NCBI RefSeq assembly: GCF_031845265.1
Contig: NZ_JAVRBG010000001.1
Coordinates: 248,001 to 312,000, forward strand
DNA: 64,000 nt
Direction: 5' to 3'
From: Mesonia ostreae
GTDB taxonomy: Bacteria; Bacteroidota; Bacteroidia; Flavobacteriales; Flavobacteriaceae
The notes under the pieces are model-generated. The model was not told where the DNA came from, made no database searches, and saw only the letters and a program-made list of their open reading frames with translations. The translations under genes and the position numbers were made by a program. Positions 26,107 to 35,518 of this stretch are shown in pieces; the first letter of the stretch is position 1; each line of letters opens with the position of its first letter.

Positions 26107-27915
26107 ATGAAAAATTCAGATAACAAAAAAGACATCCTCCGCGGTGGACAGTTTTTAGTAAAAGAAACCAAGTGCGAAGACGTTTTTACGCCAGAAGATT
26201 TTTCTGACGAGCAAAAAATGATGAAAGAATCGGTGAAAGAATTTGTAGATCGCGAGATCTGGCCGAAGAAAGAAGAGTTTGAAAAGAAAAACTACGACCT
26301 TACCGAAGAGGTTATGCGTAAAGCAGGAGAGCTCGGTTTCTTAGGAGTTGCGGTTCCTGAAGAATATGACGGACTCGGAATGGGGTTTGTTTCTACCATG
26401 TTGGTATGTGACTATATCTCTGGTGCCACTGGTTCTATCGCCACCGCATTTGGAGCGCATACAGGGATTGGCACGATGCCCATTACGCTTTACGGAAACG
26501 AAGAGCAAAAGAAAAAGTATGTCCCTAAATTAGCTACAGGGGAGTGGTTTGGTGCCTATTGCTTAACTGAACCTGGCGCTGGTAGTGATGCTAACTCCGG
26601 AAAAACAAAAGCGGTTCTTTCTGAAGATGAAAAATACTACAGCATTTCTGGACAAAAAATGTGGATTTCAAATGCGGGTTTTGCCGATATTTTTATTGTA
26701 TTTGCAAGAGTTGAAGACGACAAATACATCACCGGTTTTATTGTAGAAAACGATAAAGAAAACGGCATCTCTTTTGGTGAAGAAGAAAAAAAATTGGGGA
26801 TTCACTCCTCTTCTACTCGTCAGGTATTTTTTAATGAAACTAAAGTGCCCGTAGAAAATATGCTTTCAGAGCGAGGGAACGGCTTTAAAATTGCGATGAA
26901 TGCGCTTAATATTGGTCGTATTAAATTAGCCGCGGCTACGCTAGATGCTCAGCGTAGAGTGACAGACTCTGCAGTAAAATATGCTACAGATCGTGTTCAG
27001 TTTGATACTGCCATTGCCAAATTTGGGGCAATAAAATATAAACTAGCAGAAATGGCCACTTCGGCTTATGCTGGAGAATCTGCTTCTTATAGAGCTGCAA
27101 AAAATATTGAAGATCGTATCGCTATGCGTCAGGCAGATGGAAATTCTCACGCTGAAGCGGAATTAAAAGGTGTAGAAGAATACGCTATAGAATGTTCTAT
27201 TCTAAAAGTAGCTTGTTCTGAAGATGTTCAGCATTGTAGTGATGAAGGAATCCAAGTTTATGGTGGAATGGGATTCTCTGCAGATACGCCTATGGAATCT
27301 GCTTGGAGAGATGCTCGTATTGCGAGAATCTACGAAGGAACCAATGAGATCAATAGAATGCTAACCGTTGGGATGTTGGTTAAAAAAGCGATGAAAGGCC
27401 ACGTAGATTTATTAGGTCCTGCTCAAGCCGTTGCAGATGAGTTAACAGGAATCCCTTCTTTTGATAAACCAGATTACGCCGAATTGTTTGCCGAAGAAAA
27501 AGAAATGATTGCTAAATTAAAGAAAGTATTCTTAATGGTAGCAGGAAGTGCCGTTCAAAAATTTGGACCAGATTTAGAAGAGCACCAGCAACTTTTATTA
27601 GCAGCATCAGATATTCTTATTGAGATTTATATGGCAGAATCTACCATTTTAAGAACCGAAAAAAATGCGAAGAAAAATGGAGAAGATTCCCAAAAAGAAC
27701 AAATTGCTATGAGTCAGCTTTATTTATATAACGCTGTAGATATAGTGATTCAAAAAGCAAAAGAAGGAATTGTGTCTTTTGCTGAAGGCGATGAGCAACG
27801 CATGATGCTTATGGGACTCAAACGTTTTACCAAATATCAAAATATGCCTAATGTGGTAAAATTAAGAAATACCATTGCAGAAAAATTAACCGCAGAGAAT
27901 AAATATTGCTTTTAA
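26107..27915 (+). CDS. Acyl-CoA dehydrogenase
   Basis: This FAD enzyme catalyses the first step of beta-oxidation, trans-2 double-bond formation in acyl-CoA. The 602 residues exceed the 380 of short/medium-chain enzymes and include a C-terminal helical extension (about 430-602), as in very-long-chain types. Visible motifs are the FAD/substrate stretch WFGAYCLTEPGAGSDANS, MWISNAGFADIFIVFARV, and the catalytic-base region IYEGTNEINR near 415. It is the last gene of the operon, followed by a strong terminator, and separated from the thiolase by the broken four-helix-bundle gene. Confidence 0.94.
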   Translation: MKNSDNKKDILRGGQFLVKETKCEDVFTPEDFSDEQKMMKESVKEFVDREIWPKKEEFEKKNYDLTEEVMRKAGELGFLGVAVPEEYDGLGMGFVSTMLVCDYISGATGSIATAFGAHTGIGTMPITLYGNEEQKKKYVPKLATGEWFGAYCLTEPGAGSDANSGKTKAVLSEDEKYYSISGQKMWISNAGFADIFIVFARVEDDKYITGFIVENDKENGISFGEEEKKLGIHSSSTRQVFFNETKVPVENMLSERGNGFKIAMNALNIGRIKLAAATLDAQRRVTDSAVKYATDRVQFDTAIAKFGAIKYKLAEMATSAYAGESASYRAAKNIEDRIAMRQADGNSHAEAELKGVEEYAIECSILKVACSEDVQHCSDEGIQVYGGMGFSADTPMESAWRDARIARIYEGTNEINRMLTVGMLVKKAMKGHVDLLGPAQAVADELTGIPSFDKPDYAELFAEEKEMIAKLKKVFLMVAGSAVQKFGPDLEEHQQLLLAASDILIEIYMAESTILRTEKNAKKNGEDSQKEQIAMSQLYLYNAVDIVIQKAKEGIVSFAEGDEQRMMLMGLKRFTKYQNMPNVVKLRNTIAEKLTAENKYCF

Positions 27916-27944
27916 AAATTAAGTTTGGTTAAGTTGGTTGAATC

Positions 27945-27980
27945 AAAGCCGTATCTCATAAAAAAGATGCGGCTTTTTTT
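27945..27980 (+). terminator. Rho-independent terminator of the beta-oxidation operon
   Basis: AAAGCCGTATCT and AGATGCGGCTTT form a 12-bp stem with one G-U pair, followed by a run of T to 27980. Confidence 0.88.
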
Positions 27981-28003
27981 ATATTTCTCTTATTTATAGC
28001 CAC

Positions 28004-28750
28004 TTAAAAAGTAATTTCGCTTACTTCCGTAAAGGTGATTTCATTATCTACAATACCAAGTTCATATTGCGATAAACGCTCCTCGCCAATTACAAAAAGT
28101 TCATCTCCTCGTATAATCAAATCAAATCCGCTTACAGGAATAGACGAAACAAAATTAGGGTTTGAAGGTTCTGAAACATCTAAAATTCTTACCACATTTA
28201 AATCGGCTACCAATAAATAATTTCCGTAAAGCCCTAATCCTATAGGACGGTTCATTTGTACAGTGGTTAGCAATTCTGGATATAAAGGATTTTCTGTGTT
28301 ATAAATTTCTAATTGATTGATGTCTCCCAGACAAGAAGCGTTGGCATGCAAGGTAACATAGGTAAAATCACCCGAAGAAACCACAGGATCACAGCTTCTT
28401 AGATGACTTACTTCGGCCAATTGAAGCGGATTTTCTGGCGCCGAAATATCATAAATATACATTCCCAATCTACTGCCCACGTAAAGTTTATCCTCAAAAC
28501 CATATAAGGTTTCAATATCAAAACCTATATAAGTATTTCCTTTAAAAATGGGTTGCGAAGGGTTGGTAACCTCGAAAATACTCAAGGTTTCGTCGCCTAC
28601 GGTGTACAAATAATTCCCAACAAGTGAAAATCGAGCTAGACTCCCTCCCATTCCATCTCCACCAACGTCGTTAGGACTTGCAGACTCATTACTGTCTGAA
28701 CTACAAGCAAACATGATAATAACTAAACAAAGTAGTATACATTTTTTCAT
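28004..28750 (-). CDS. LVIVD-repeat lipoprotein
   Basis: This 248-residue protein has a lipoprotein signal (LVIIMFACSSD). The body repeats a beta-propeller-like unit seen as LSIFEVTNPSQP, MYIYDISAPENPLQL, QLEIYNTENPLYPELL and VRILDVSEPSNPNFVS, the LVIVD pattern. Such proteins sit on the cell surface or in the periplasm; the function is unknown. The start is set at ATG 28748-28750 because a signal peptide follows it directly; the longer open frame to 28804 overlaps the upstream gene. It lies 4 bp after its companion lipoprotein gene. Confidence 0.82.
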   Translation of the reverse strand: MKKCILLCLVIIMFACSSDSNESASPNDVGGDGMGGSLARFSLVGNYLYTVGDETLSIFEVTNPSQPIFKGNTYIGFDIETLYGFEDKLYVGSRLGMYIYDISAPENPLQLAEVSHLRSCDPVVSSGDFTYVTLHANASCLGDINQLEIYNTENPLYPELLTTVQMNRPIGLGLYGNYLLVADLNVVRILDVSEPSNPNFVSSIPVSGFDLIIRGDELFVIGEERLSQYELGIVDNEITFTEVSEITF

Positions 28751-28754
28751 GGAT

Positions 28755-29270
28755 TTAATTTTTGAGTTGGTAGCCAATAATGACATGATCTGCTGGCACA
28801 TCAAAATAATCTGCCCTAAAACCGTCTGGGGAATTTAATCTTGGAAATACATTAGAAGATCTGGATATTCCTTGAATAGATTGCGTGTAAATATTAAAAT
28901 CTATCGCTACCAAATCTACAAAATGATGTACAAAAATGGTGTTTCCTCTAATGGCTAAATCTGTTGCTCCAGGCACTTTTAAATAAGCAATTGCTTCAGG
29001 AGTTTCTGGATTGCTATTGTTATAAATATGAAAACCCTCTTCACTTTCATTAATCAGAATATACTGTTCTTTTACATACACTTTTCCAGCCTGGCTAATA
29101 GGTCTAAGGGTTTGCAACTCGATCTCTTCTTCAAAAGCACCTCTAGTTTGTGTGATGGGTTCATATTGACTTTCATAAATGTATGCAACATCATCGTCTT
29201 CTCCCCAGTGGACACAGGCTTGTAGGCTTAAGACAGCACTAAAAAACAGCAAATACTTTAGGACTCTCAT
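28755..29270 (-). CDS. Lipoprotein partner of the LVIVD protein
   Basis: The 171 residues start at ATG 29268-29270 with a lipoprotein signal (LFFSAVLSLQACVHWG). The body holds propeller-like segments resembling its neighbour (EGFHIYNNSNPETPEAIAYL, DLAIRGNTIFVHH). It ends DHVIIGYQLKN just before the next gene. Both genes have their own lipobox, so this is a two-gene unit and not a split gene. Function unknown. Confidence 0.78.
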   Translation of the reverse strand: MRVLKYLLFFSAVLSLQACVHWGEDDDVAYIYESQYEPITQTRGAFEEEIELQTLRPISQAGKVYVKEQYILINESEEGFHIYNNSNPETPEAIAYLKVPGATDLAIRGNTIFVHHFVDLVAIDFNIYTQSIQGISRSSNVFPRLNSPDGFRADYFDVPADHVIIGYQLKN

Positions 29271-29414
29271 AATTAGATTGATTTCTAAGTAAATGTTTAA
29301 ATTATTAAAGGGTTGCTTCATTTCTAAAAAAATACATTATGTTCTTTCCTGAGAAAATTATATTTAACAAATCCCTAAGAGGAAACTTTTTAAAAACGGT
29401 GTAAATTTCAAGCT

Positions 29415-31178
29415 ATGAAGTATTTTTATTCTCAGCCGCTGCTAATATTCTTAATCTTGGGCGTATTATTTTCCGCGAAAGCTCAAAGCTTAAAGGATAC
29501 AACGCAAGTAGATACTGCTACCAATATGCCTTCCAAAGAAACTATCATAGATACGAAGCATGACAAGCTACAAACCAATCCTATTCAGGAATACAATGAA
29601 GCTTATTATATATTAGGAAGACTTAATGATGGCATAGGATTACCGTCCAGTCATTATAATTTACAAACGCCTCAAGCTGCGTTAGAACATTTTATCGCCT
29701 ATGCTCGAAACGAAGAATTTGAAGAGGCTGCTTATGCGTTAAATCTAAATTTACTCCCTAGCTCTATTACAAAAGAAGAGGCAGGAATATTAGCTGAAAA
29801 ATTTTATTTTGTACTCAACCAGCGGGTAAAAATAGATTGGACAGATTTGCCAGACCGGCCAGACGGTCAAATAGATATTAGCACGACCACCAATAAAGCC
29901 GTGGCAGGAAAACCAAGAAGAAGTATTGTCTTTGGGGAAATTAACTTAGACGACAGGAGAATTGTTCTTAGGGTACAACGCGTTAAATATAAAGATTATG
30001 GTGCTTTTTGGATGATTTCTTCTAATACTATAGAGAATATAGAGGATCTATACAAGATTTACGGTCCTAGAAAATTAGATCGCGCCATGCCTTCTTGGGC
30101 AAGAATGAAAATATGGAATACTCCTATTTGGAAACCTGTGGGCACCATGCTATTAATTGTGCTGTCCTACTTTCTTGGAAAAGGACTTCTGCTAATAATT
30201 AGAAAACTCTTTTTAAAATCTGATAAAGTATGGGTTAACAATATCGCTAAGCGTTTATCTAAGCCTGCAGGAATTACCTTTGGAATACTTATTTTTTACA
30301 TTCTTCTGAACGAACTGATTTCCTTCACGGGTCCTTCTGCTACAACTCTATACGCTACCCTTCTTATTATAGTCATTAGCTCTATCACTTGGTTGATCAT
30401 GCGTTTGATTGATTATCTCATGGTATATGTAGCCGAATACAAAATAGGTGATACCAATCCTGAAGAAAATTCTGAAGCCAGAATGATGCTTACCTATATT
30501 TCGGTTGCCAGAAGAATCGTAACCTTTGTAGTAATTATTATAGGAGCTAGTGTCATTCTATCTCAATTTAGATCTTTAGAAAAGTTAGGAATTTCTTTAT
30601 TGGCTTCTGCAGGAGTTGCTACTGTAATTCTTGGTATTGCCGCTCAAAGCACGCTAGGTAATATTATTGCTGGGATACAAATTGCTATTACTAAACCTGC
30701 TAGAATAGGAGATACGGTAATTATTAATGATGACTGGGGTTATGTAGAAGATATTCGATTTACGTATATGGTCGTAAGAACTTGGGATCTGAGAAGACTA
30801 ATTGTTCCGCTTCGGTTTATTGTCTCCAACACATTCGAAAATTGGTCTATGACCAGTGCCAATCAAATACGACCTATTACTTTATACGCAGATTACCGTA
30901 TTGATGTGAGTAAAATCAGAAAAAAATTTAAGGAAATATTAGAACAGGAAGAAGATTGGGATGAAAACCATCCTCCAACGGTACAAGTAGTTGACGTTAC
31001 TGAAAAATCTATAGAAATTAGAGCACTTTGCAGCTCTAAAGATGCAACTCATACTTGGGATTTGCATTGCAAATTAAGAGAGAAGTTAGTGAGGTATATT
31101 AGTGAATTAGAAGATGGAGCACACCTTGCTAAAGCAAGAGTTGCTCTTCAGGAAAATCACAGAGATAAAGAAAGTTAA
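29415..31178 (+). CDS. MscS-family mechanosensitive ion channel
   Basis: This 587-residue protein has a signal peptide, a periplasmic domain (about 25-230), membrane helices near 233-255, 280-300, 308-335 and 358-378, and the pore helix region LLASAGVATVILGIAAQSTL (about 390-410), whose Gly/Ala pattern is the MscS TM3 hallmark. A beta domain and the C-terminal vestibule domain follow. These channels release solutes on membrane stretch. It is larger than E. coli MscS, with the extended periplasmic N-terminus seen in MscK/YbdG-like branches. It is monocistronic. Confidence 0.9.
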   Translation: MKYFYSQPLLIFLILGVLFSAKAQSLKDTTQVDTATNMPSKETIIDTKHDKLQTNPIQEYNEAYYILGRLNDGIGLPSSHYNLQTPQAALEHFIAYARNEEFEEAAYALNLNLLPSSITKEEAGILAEKFYFVLNQRVKIDWTDLPDRPDGQIDISTTTNKAVAGKPRRSIVFGEINLDDRRIVLRVQRVKYKDYGAFWMISSNTIENIEDLYKIYGPRKLDRAMPSWARMKIWNTPIWKPVGTMLLIVLSYFLGKGLLLIIRKLFLKSDKVWVNNIAKRLSKPAGITFGILIFYILLNELISFTGPSATTLYATLLIIVISSITWLIMRLIDYLMVYVAEYKIGDTNPEENSEARMMLTYISVARRIVTFVVIIIGASVILSQFRSLEKLGISLLASAGVATVILGIAAQSTLGNIIAGIQIAITKPARIGDTVIINDDWGYVEDIRFTYMVVRTWDLRRLIVPLRFIVSNTFENWSMTSANQIRPITLYADYRIDVSKIRKKFKEILEQEEDWDENHPPTVQVVDVTEKSIEIRALCSSKDATHTWDLHCKLREKLVRYISELEDGAHLAKARVALQENHRDKES

Positions 31179-31318
31179 TTACAGCTTCAGTTGTTAAATA
31201 TTTAAGTTTTTAAGTAAAAGTTTATCAATAGGTTAACTAGCAATTTTATAATTCTATCCTGTTTGTATGTACTTTTACGGTATAGAAAAAATAGCTAACA
31301 ATTTAAAACTAAGAAATT

Positions 31319-31603
31319 ATGAAAGTAGGTAAATTATTATTAGGATTAGCCTCTGGAGCAGCTGCAGGAATTGCAGCAGGATTATTATTTGCACCAAAAA
31401 AAGGTTCTGAAACAAGAAAGCAAATTGCAGATACTACAAATGATTACGTGAATGACGCTAAAGGAAAAGTAGAAAATGCAAAGAGCTCTTTAGAACATAA
31501 ATTAGAAAGTTTAAAAGCGAAAAAAAACGCAATGACAGCAGATAGCAAAGCGGAAGAAGCTGCATACAATACAAAAGCGAAAGTAAATGACGCTATAAGC
31601 TAA
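31319..31603 (+). CDS. YtxH-domain small protein
   Basis: This 94-residue protein has a short glycine/alanine-rich N-terminal hydrophobic segment (LLLGLASGAAAGIAAGLLFA, about 6-25) followed by the YtxH signature PKKGSETRKQI and a long charged coiled-coil helix. Members are often stress-induced and probably membrane-associated; the molecular function is unclear. Proximity to MscS would fit an envelope or osmotic stress context, but it has its own leader. Confidence 0.85.
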   Translation: MKVGKLLLGLASGAAAGIAAGLLFAPKKGSETRKQIADTTNDYVNDAKGKVENAKSSLEHKLESLKAKKNAMTADSKAEEAAYNTKAKVNDAIS

Positions 31604-31630
31604 ATTTAAATTCACCTAGTAAAATACTAT

Positions 31631-31662
31631 AAAAATCGTCAATATTAATTGGCGATTTTTTT
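31631..31662. terminator. Bidirectional terminator between YtxH and App1-type genes
   Basis: AAAAATCGTC and GGCGATTTTT form the stem (one G-U) with A and T runs on both sides. It separates two converging genes and can serve both strands. Confidence 0.8.
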
Positions 31663-32629
31663 ATTTCAATTTATTTTTGCTGTGTTCCATTGCAAGACTA
31701 CTGTGCTTGAAATAGCATGTTTCAACACCTTGCTCTTTCATTGCTGAAAGTAATACTTTCACTTCTTTTCGTTTCTTTCGTTTTGTCTGTCTTATATAAA
31801 CGGTACTAACATTTTTAGGGAAAATTTTTGCAATATCTCGGTAAATATAGGGATCTTGCTGAGAGTCGTCTCCTAATAAAATAAAGCTTAGCTCGGGATA
31901 AAACTCCACAATATGCCTAATCTTATAAAACTTATGGTTATGATCTCCTCCCCCCGATTGTAAGAAATCTCGCAATCCAGATTTGATGTCTTTCAGCTTT
32001 AAAACCGCTTTGGGAAATTGATGTATTTCAGTAAACTGAATAATAAAGTTATACAAATTCCACTCACTACTACTCACATAAAAGAATGCATTGTTCTTGC
32101 TTTGATCTTTTCTCCCAATCTGATTTAATAATCGGTAGTGCTCAACCACCTTTTCAAAAACCTTTCGCTTATTGACATTACGCGTCAACATGACATATAA
32201 TTTTTTAAAAATGTTTCCTGAATGTGAAACCAAAAAGGTGTCATCAATATCTGATATTACGCCATATTCCCCTGGGTAAGGTTTTACAAATTCACCTTCT
32301 TCTTCATGAGAATCTTGAGAATCTTCATCTAAAACTTCTACTGTAAATTTATGCCATCCAGATGCTATCTCTTGGTCATAAGGAATCATCATTCTAAAGT
32401 GACCATCATCTAAGGTCTTGGTTTTTATCTCTAGATTTTTGTATTTAAAAACAACACTAGCATTACTTTCGGTTTTAATCCTAAACATTCTCAACACCTG
32501 CCACGCATGCTGACTCCATTTTTTATCTAGTTTAAATACATCTGGCGTGTCTTTTTCAAATACATGACCAAATACCATGATTTTTCTTTCATTTGCGTAA
32601 CCTCTATAAACTTTTAAACCAAGTGCCAT
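31661..32629 (-). CDS. App1-like phosphatidate phosphatase (DUF2183)
   Basis: The 322 residues comprise an N-terminal beta domain (about 1-110) followed by the App1 catalytic domain. The HAD-type nucleophile motif is VISDIDDTFLVS (DxDxT form), followed by the family's FFYVSSSEWNLY motif and FILLGDDSQQDPYIY. Yeast App1 is a phosphatidate phosphatase; bacterial members are assumed to act on similar lipids. No signal peptide is visible. It is divergent from the lipid kinase gene, so two enzymes of phosphatidate metabolism are adjacent. Confidence 0.87.
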   Translation of the reverse strand: MALGLKVYRGYANERKIMVFGHVFEKDTPDVFKLDKKWSQHAWQVLRMFRIKTESNASVVFKYKNLEIKTKTLDDGHFRMMIPYDQEIASGWHKFTVEVLDEDSQDSHEEEGEFVKPYPGEYGVISDIDDTFLVSHSGNIFKKLYVMLTRNVNKRKVFEKVVEHYRLLNQIGRKDQSKNNAFFYVSSSEWNLYNFIIQFTEIHQFPKAVLKLKDIKSGLRDFLQSGGGDHNHKFYKIRHIVEFYPELSFILLGDDSQQDPYIYRDIAKIFPKNVSTVYIRQTKRKKRKEVKVLLSAMKEQGVETCYFKHSSLAMEHSKNKLK

Positions 32630-32696
32630 AAATTATACTAAAGATAACAGATAATATCTTTATATTATATAAATTAGTTTGTCAAAATATACAGGT

Positions 32697-33551
32697 ATGA
32701 AAATTTTATTAGTCATTAACCCTATAAGTGGCGACTCTAATAAAGAGTCATTAATTTCTTCTATAAAACAGCGTACCTCTAGCAAGATAGAAATTTTTAG
32801 AACTACAGGAAAAGATGATATTAAAAAAATAAAAAATCTCATCACAGAAAATGAACTTGAAAGAATATTGGTGGCTGGAGGCGATGGTACTATCAAACTA
32901 GTAGCCGAAGCCATGGAAGATGAATCTATTCCCATTGGAATATTGCCTCTAGGATCTGCCAATGGATTAGCTTCTGACCTTAATTTACCCCTAGAGCAAG
33001 AAGCCTTTATCAAAGTAGCTTTAGGAGACAAAAAGAAGCAAATTGATGCGATTAACATTAACGATCAGCTTTGTTTACACATTAGTGATTTAGGGCTTAA
33101 TGCCGAATTGATTAAGGAATACGAGCAAGGTACATTTAGAGGTAAGTTTGGGTACGCGCTACAGACCATTCCTACGCTTTTTAATACGGAAGGACCTTAT
33201 GATTTCACCATTAAAACCAATGATAAAACCATTAACCGAAAAGGGATTATGCTCGCTATTGCCAACTCCAAACAATTTGGAACGGGCGCAGTAGTTAATG
33301 CTACGGGAGAAATTGATGATGGCATTTTTGAACTTCTACTATTTAAGAAGCTAGACATTTTTGAGGTTCTAAAAACCCTAAAGAAAGACGCGCAACTCTC
33401 CCCAGAATTCTTAGAGGTTATTCCTACTAAAAAAGCCAGCATCCAAACGCTCAAAAACGTAGATTTCCAAATAGATGGAGAATATTGTAAAGCTCTAAAA
33501 TATGTAGAAGCCGAAATTTTACCTAAAAAATTAAGCGTATTTATTTCCTAA
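32697..33551 (+). CDS. Diacylglycerol/lipid kinase (YegS type)
   Basis: The 284 residues belong to the diacylglycerol kinase catalytic family. NPISG at the N-terminus and VAGGDGTIKLVAEAM with LPLGSANGLASDL (about 58-90) form the nucleotide-binding region. The C-terminal beta sandwich follows. The exact lipid substrate cannot be told. The start is set at ATG 32697 (MKILLVINP); a TTG 18 bp upstream only adds a non-conserved extension. It is opposite in function to the divergent App1-like phosphatase. Confidence 0.9.
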   Translation: MKILLVINPISGDSNKESLISSIKQRTSSKIEIFRTTGKDDIKKIKNLITENELERILVAGGDGTIKLVAEAMEDESIPIGILPLGSANGLASDLNLPLEQEAFIKVALGDKKKQIDAININDQLCLHISDLGLNAELIKEYEQGTFRGKFGYALQTIPTLFNTEGPYDFTIKTNDKTINRKGIMLAIANSKQFGTGAVVNATGEIDDGIFELLLFKKLDIFEVLKTLKKDAQLSPEFLEVIPTKKASIQTLKNVDFQIDGEYCKALKYVEAEILPKKLSVFIS

Positions 33552-33553
33552 GT

Positions 33554-34555
33554 CTAGTCTGTCAGCTGCTCTTTAAAGCCTTCTGTCATAAATTCTTTGG
33601 CTTTGTTTTGTTCATCTAAATACGTGTAATAAACTTCAATATCTTTCACTCGCTTTAAAAATGCTATTGTTTTCTCGTGCCCCATCGCCATAATCGTAGT
33701 TGCGTACGCATCGGCCTCTGCACAAGTTTTAGCAATCACCGAAGTACTGGTGATATTGGTTTGCTCTGCTTTTCCGTTTAAGGGATTGATGGTGTGTACA
33801 TATTTATTTCCGTTAAGGCTATCTATCCTAAACTTTCTATAATTACCACTAGAAGCCAAGGATTGATTTTTTAGCTTCAACGCATGGGTGTAGCTGCGAT
33901 CTTCCAACTCAGAGTCGATTCCTTCAACACCCACCATCCAACTTTTATTTTTCTCGGTATTTTTTCCTTTAGTTCTAATTTCTCCTCCCAATTCAATCAG
34001 GTAATTTTCAATTCCTTTCTGTTCCAAGAACTCTCCAATTAAATCTATACCGTAGCCTTTTGCTATAGCGTTAAAATCCAAATAAATATTTCTATTATCT
34101 TTACGGATTTGATTTTCTTCCGTTAAACGGATGTTAGAAAAACCTACCAAGAGCCGAAGAGAATCTAAAACCTTGCCATCTATTTTTTTTACTGGCTCGT
34201 CATCCCCAAACCCATATGCATTACGCAATACCCCAACTGTAGGATCAAAATAACCTTCACTTTCTTCATGAATTCGCTGGGAAAGCTTTAAAACACGAAC
34301 AAAAATCGCATCTACGACAATCGTAGAATCTCCTTCATTAACTTTAGAAATATCACTCGTGGGTAAATACGTACTCACAGATTGATTGACTTTTTCTACT
34401 ATAGAATCTATTTGCATTCCATAATCTTCTTGCTCATAATACTTGATATGATATTCGGTACCAAAGGCATTTCCGTTAAGGTAAGTTCCGCTTTGTTCTG
34501 TTTCTTGGCAAGAAATAAAAACTAGAATAGCAAATAAGCTGAATAGATGTTTCAT
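33554..34555 (-). CDS. apbE: FAD:protein FMN transferase
   Basis: ApbE attaches FMN covalently to threonine in target proteins, outside the inner membrane. The 333 residues start with a lipoprotein signal (AILVFISCQE). The flavin-binding stretch YLDFNAIAKGYGIDLI (about 175) and the magnesium-site region ETDAYATTIM-like (AEADAYATTIMAMG) are conserved. Its targets NqrB and NqrC are encoded in the nqr operon just downstream in coordinates on the same strand, which supports the assignment. Its start shares one base with the stop of the preceding 119-residue gene. Confidence 0.93.
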   Translation of the reverse strand: MKHLFSLFAILVFISCQETEQSGTYLNGNAFGTEYHIKYYEQEDYGMQIDSIVEKVNQSVSTYLPTSDISKVNEGDSTIVVDAIFVRVLKLSQRIHEESEGYFDPTVGVLRNAYGFGDDEPVKKIDGKVLDSLRLLVGFSNIRLTEENQIRKDNRNIYLDFNAIAKGYGIDLIGEFLEQKGIENYLIELGGEIRTKGKNTEKNKSWMVGVEGIDSELEDRSYTHALKLKNQSLASSGNYRKFRIDSLNGNKYVHTINPLNGKAEQTNITSTSVIAKTCAEADAYATTIMAMGHEKTIAFLKRVKDIEVYYTYLDEQNKAKEFMTEGFKEQLTD

Positions 34556-34914
34556 TATACTTGTTTTAATCCAGGATATAATTGTGCGAAATCTTCGTCT
34601 TTAATTACGGGTCGTTCAAAATCCTCTCCATGCCCCAAACCTACAGCTGCATAAAAGGTAGTAGCATCAAACTTCTCCCCATGATCTTTTACCTTTTGAA
34701 CTAATTTTTTATCCATGTCAGAAACTTTCTCGGGATGACAGATTGCTCTTACGATCACAAAGCTCATTTGCTTTCCCTTTTGAACCACAAATTGGGGGTT
34801 TCGTTTTAATTTTGAATTGACGGCAAGAAATTCATAGTCCTGTGCTTCTAAATCCTTTCCTACTATATTCATGGCGAGATTATGTAACTCTTGCGCAGTT
34901 AATTTTTCTTTCAT
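34555..34914 (-). CDS. Conserved hypothetical protein between nqr and apbE
   Basis: This is a 119-residue soluble protein without a signal peptide or obvious catalytic motif. It has an alternating beta/alpha pattern (FVIVRAICHP, ATTFYAAVGLGHGEDFERP). Relatives in flavobacteria are sometimes labelled NADH:quinone reductase subunit F, which I think is carried over from the neighbourhood; it has no iron-sulfur or flavin motif. Its stop overlaps the apbE start by one base, so the two are translated together. A role in Nqr maturation is inference only. Confidence 0.75.
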   Translation of the reverse strand: MKEKLTAQELHNLAMNIVGKDLEAQDYEFLAVNSKLKRNPQFVVQKGKQMSFVIVRAICHPEKVSDMDKKLVQKVKDHGEKFDATTFYAAVGLGHGEDFERPVIKDEDFAQLYPGLKQV

Positions 34915-35009
34915 TCTGCAAATATAAGAAGCATTTTTACATTAAATTACTTTCTATAAAAGAACTTGCATACGTCAAAAAAAGTCTAACAAACTGTTAA
35001 TTAGCACTC

Positions 35010-35032
35010 TAAATATGGTTTTTCCATATTTA
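35010..35032. repeat. Perfect 9-bp inverted repeat, possible operator
   Basis: TAAATATGG (35010-35018) and CCATATTTA (35024-35032) flank TTTTT, between two divergent genes, about 30 bp before the start at 35063. It could be a regulator binding site shared by both promoters or a hairpin in the leader of the 151-residue gene. Confidence 0.5.
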
Positions 35033-35062
35033 TAATTTAACTTTAAGAGTAAACTAAAGCTT

Positions 35063-35518
35063 ATGAAATTACCTAAACGAACAGAAAATGCCCTAGATAA
35101 GCTATATACTGCTTTTCACAAAGGCGATTTAATTCCAGATTGTCATGCGCATTGCGCCGTGGGAAACATTTGTGATAACACTACTGCGTGGCAACATTTG
35201 ACAGAACATCACGGATCTGGAAAACTTAGTTATGTAGGAATAGTTCATCAAAGATTGGGTAGGAAATTTTTTGGTTTTAGTCCGGTAGAGTTATTACAAA
35301 TCGAGCAAGAATTCTTATCGGGTTGTGGGCATTCTCTTCCTTTATATTATTTAAGTCGAAATGATCAGTTAAATCAAGATGATTTATTTGCAGGTTTGAC
35401 TAAAGTTGTGGCTTATTTATGCCAATTAGAGAACATTAGCAATGTGATGGATTGTTCCTTACTATTTGATTATAAGCCAGAAACGTCACAGGCTGAGGAA
35501 ATCTTGCAAGAGGCTTAA
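35063..35518 (+). CDS. Cys/His-rich conserved hypothetical protein
   Basis: The 151 residues have no signal peptide. It is unusually rich in possible metal ligands: C27, H28, H30, C31, C37, H45, H49, H50, C88, H90, C120 and C131 (DCHAHCAVGNICDN, LTEHHGSG, SGCGHSLPLYYL). A GFSPVELLQIEQEFL segment near 71-85 looks helical. I recall relatives in other flavobacteria with CAVG and CGY motifs, of unknown function. It is divergent from the apbE-side gene near the nqr operon, suggesting but not proving a redox or metal role. Confidence 0.7.
   Translation: MKLPKRTENALDKLYTAFHKGDLIPDCHAHCAVGNICDNTTAWQHLTEHHGSGKLSYVGIVHQRLGRKFFGFSPVELLQIEQEFLSGCGHSLPLYYLSRNDQLNQDDLFAGLTKVVAYLCQLENISNVMDCSLLFDYKPETSQAEEILQEA

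Noticed and set aside
28004..29270. The two LVIVD-type lipoprotein genes as one frameshifted gene
   Set aside because: Each has its own lipoprotein signal peptide and a complete end; they are an ordinary two-gene unit.
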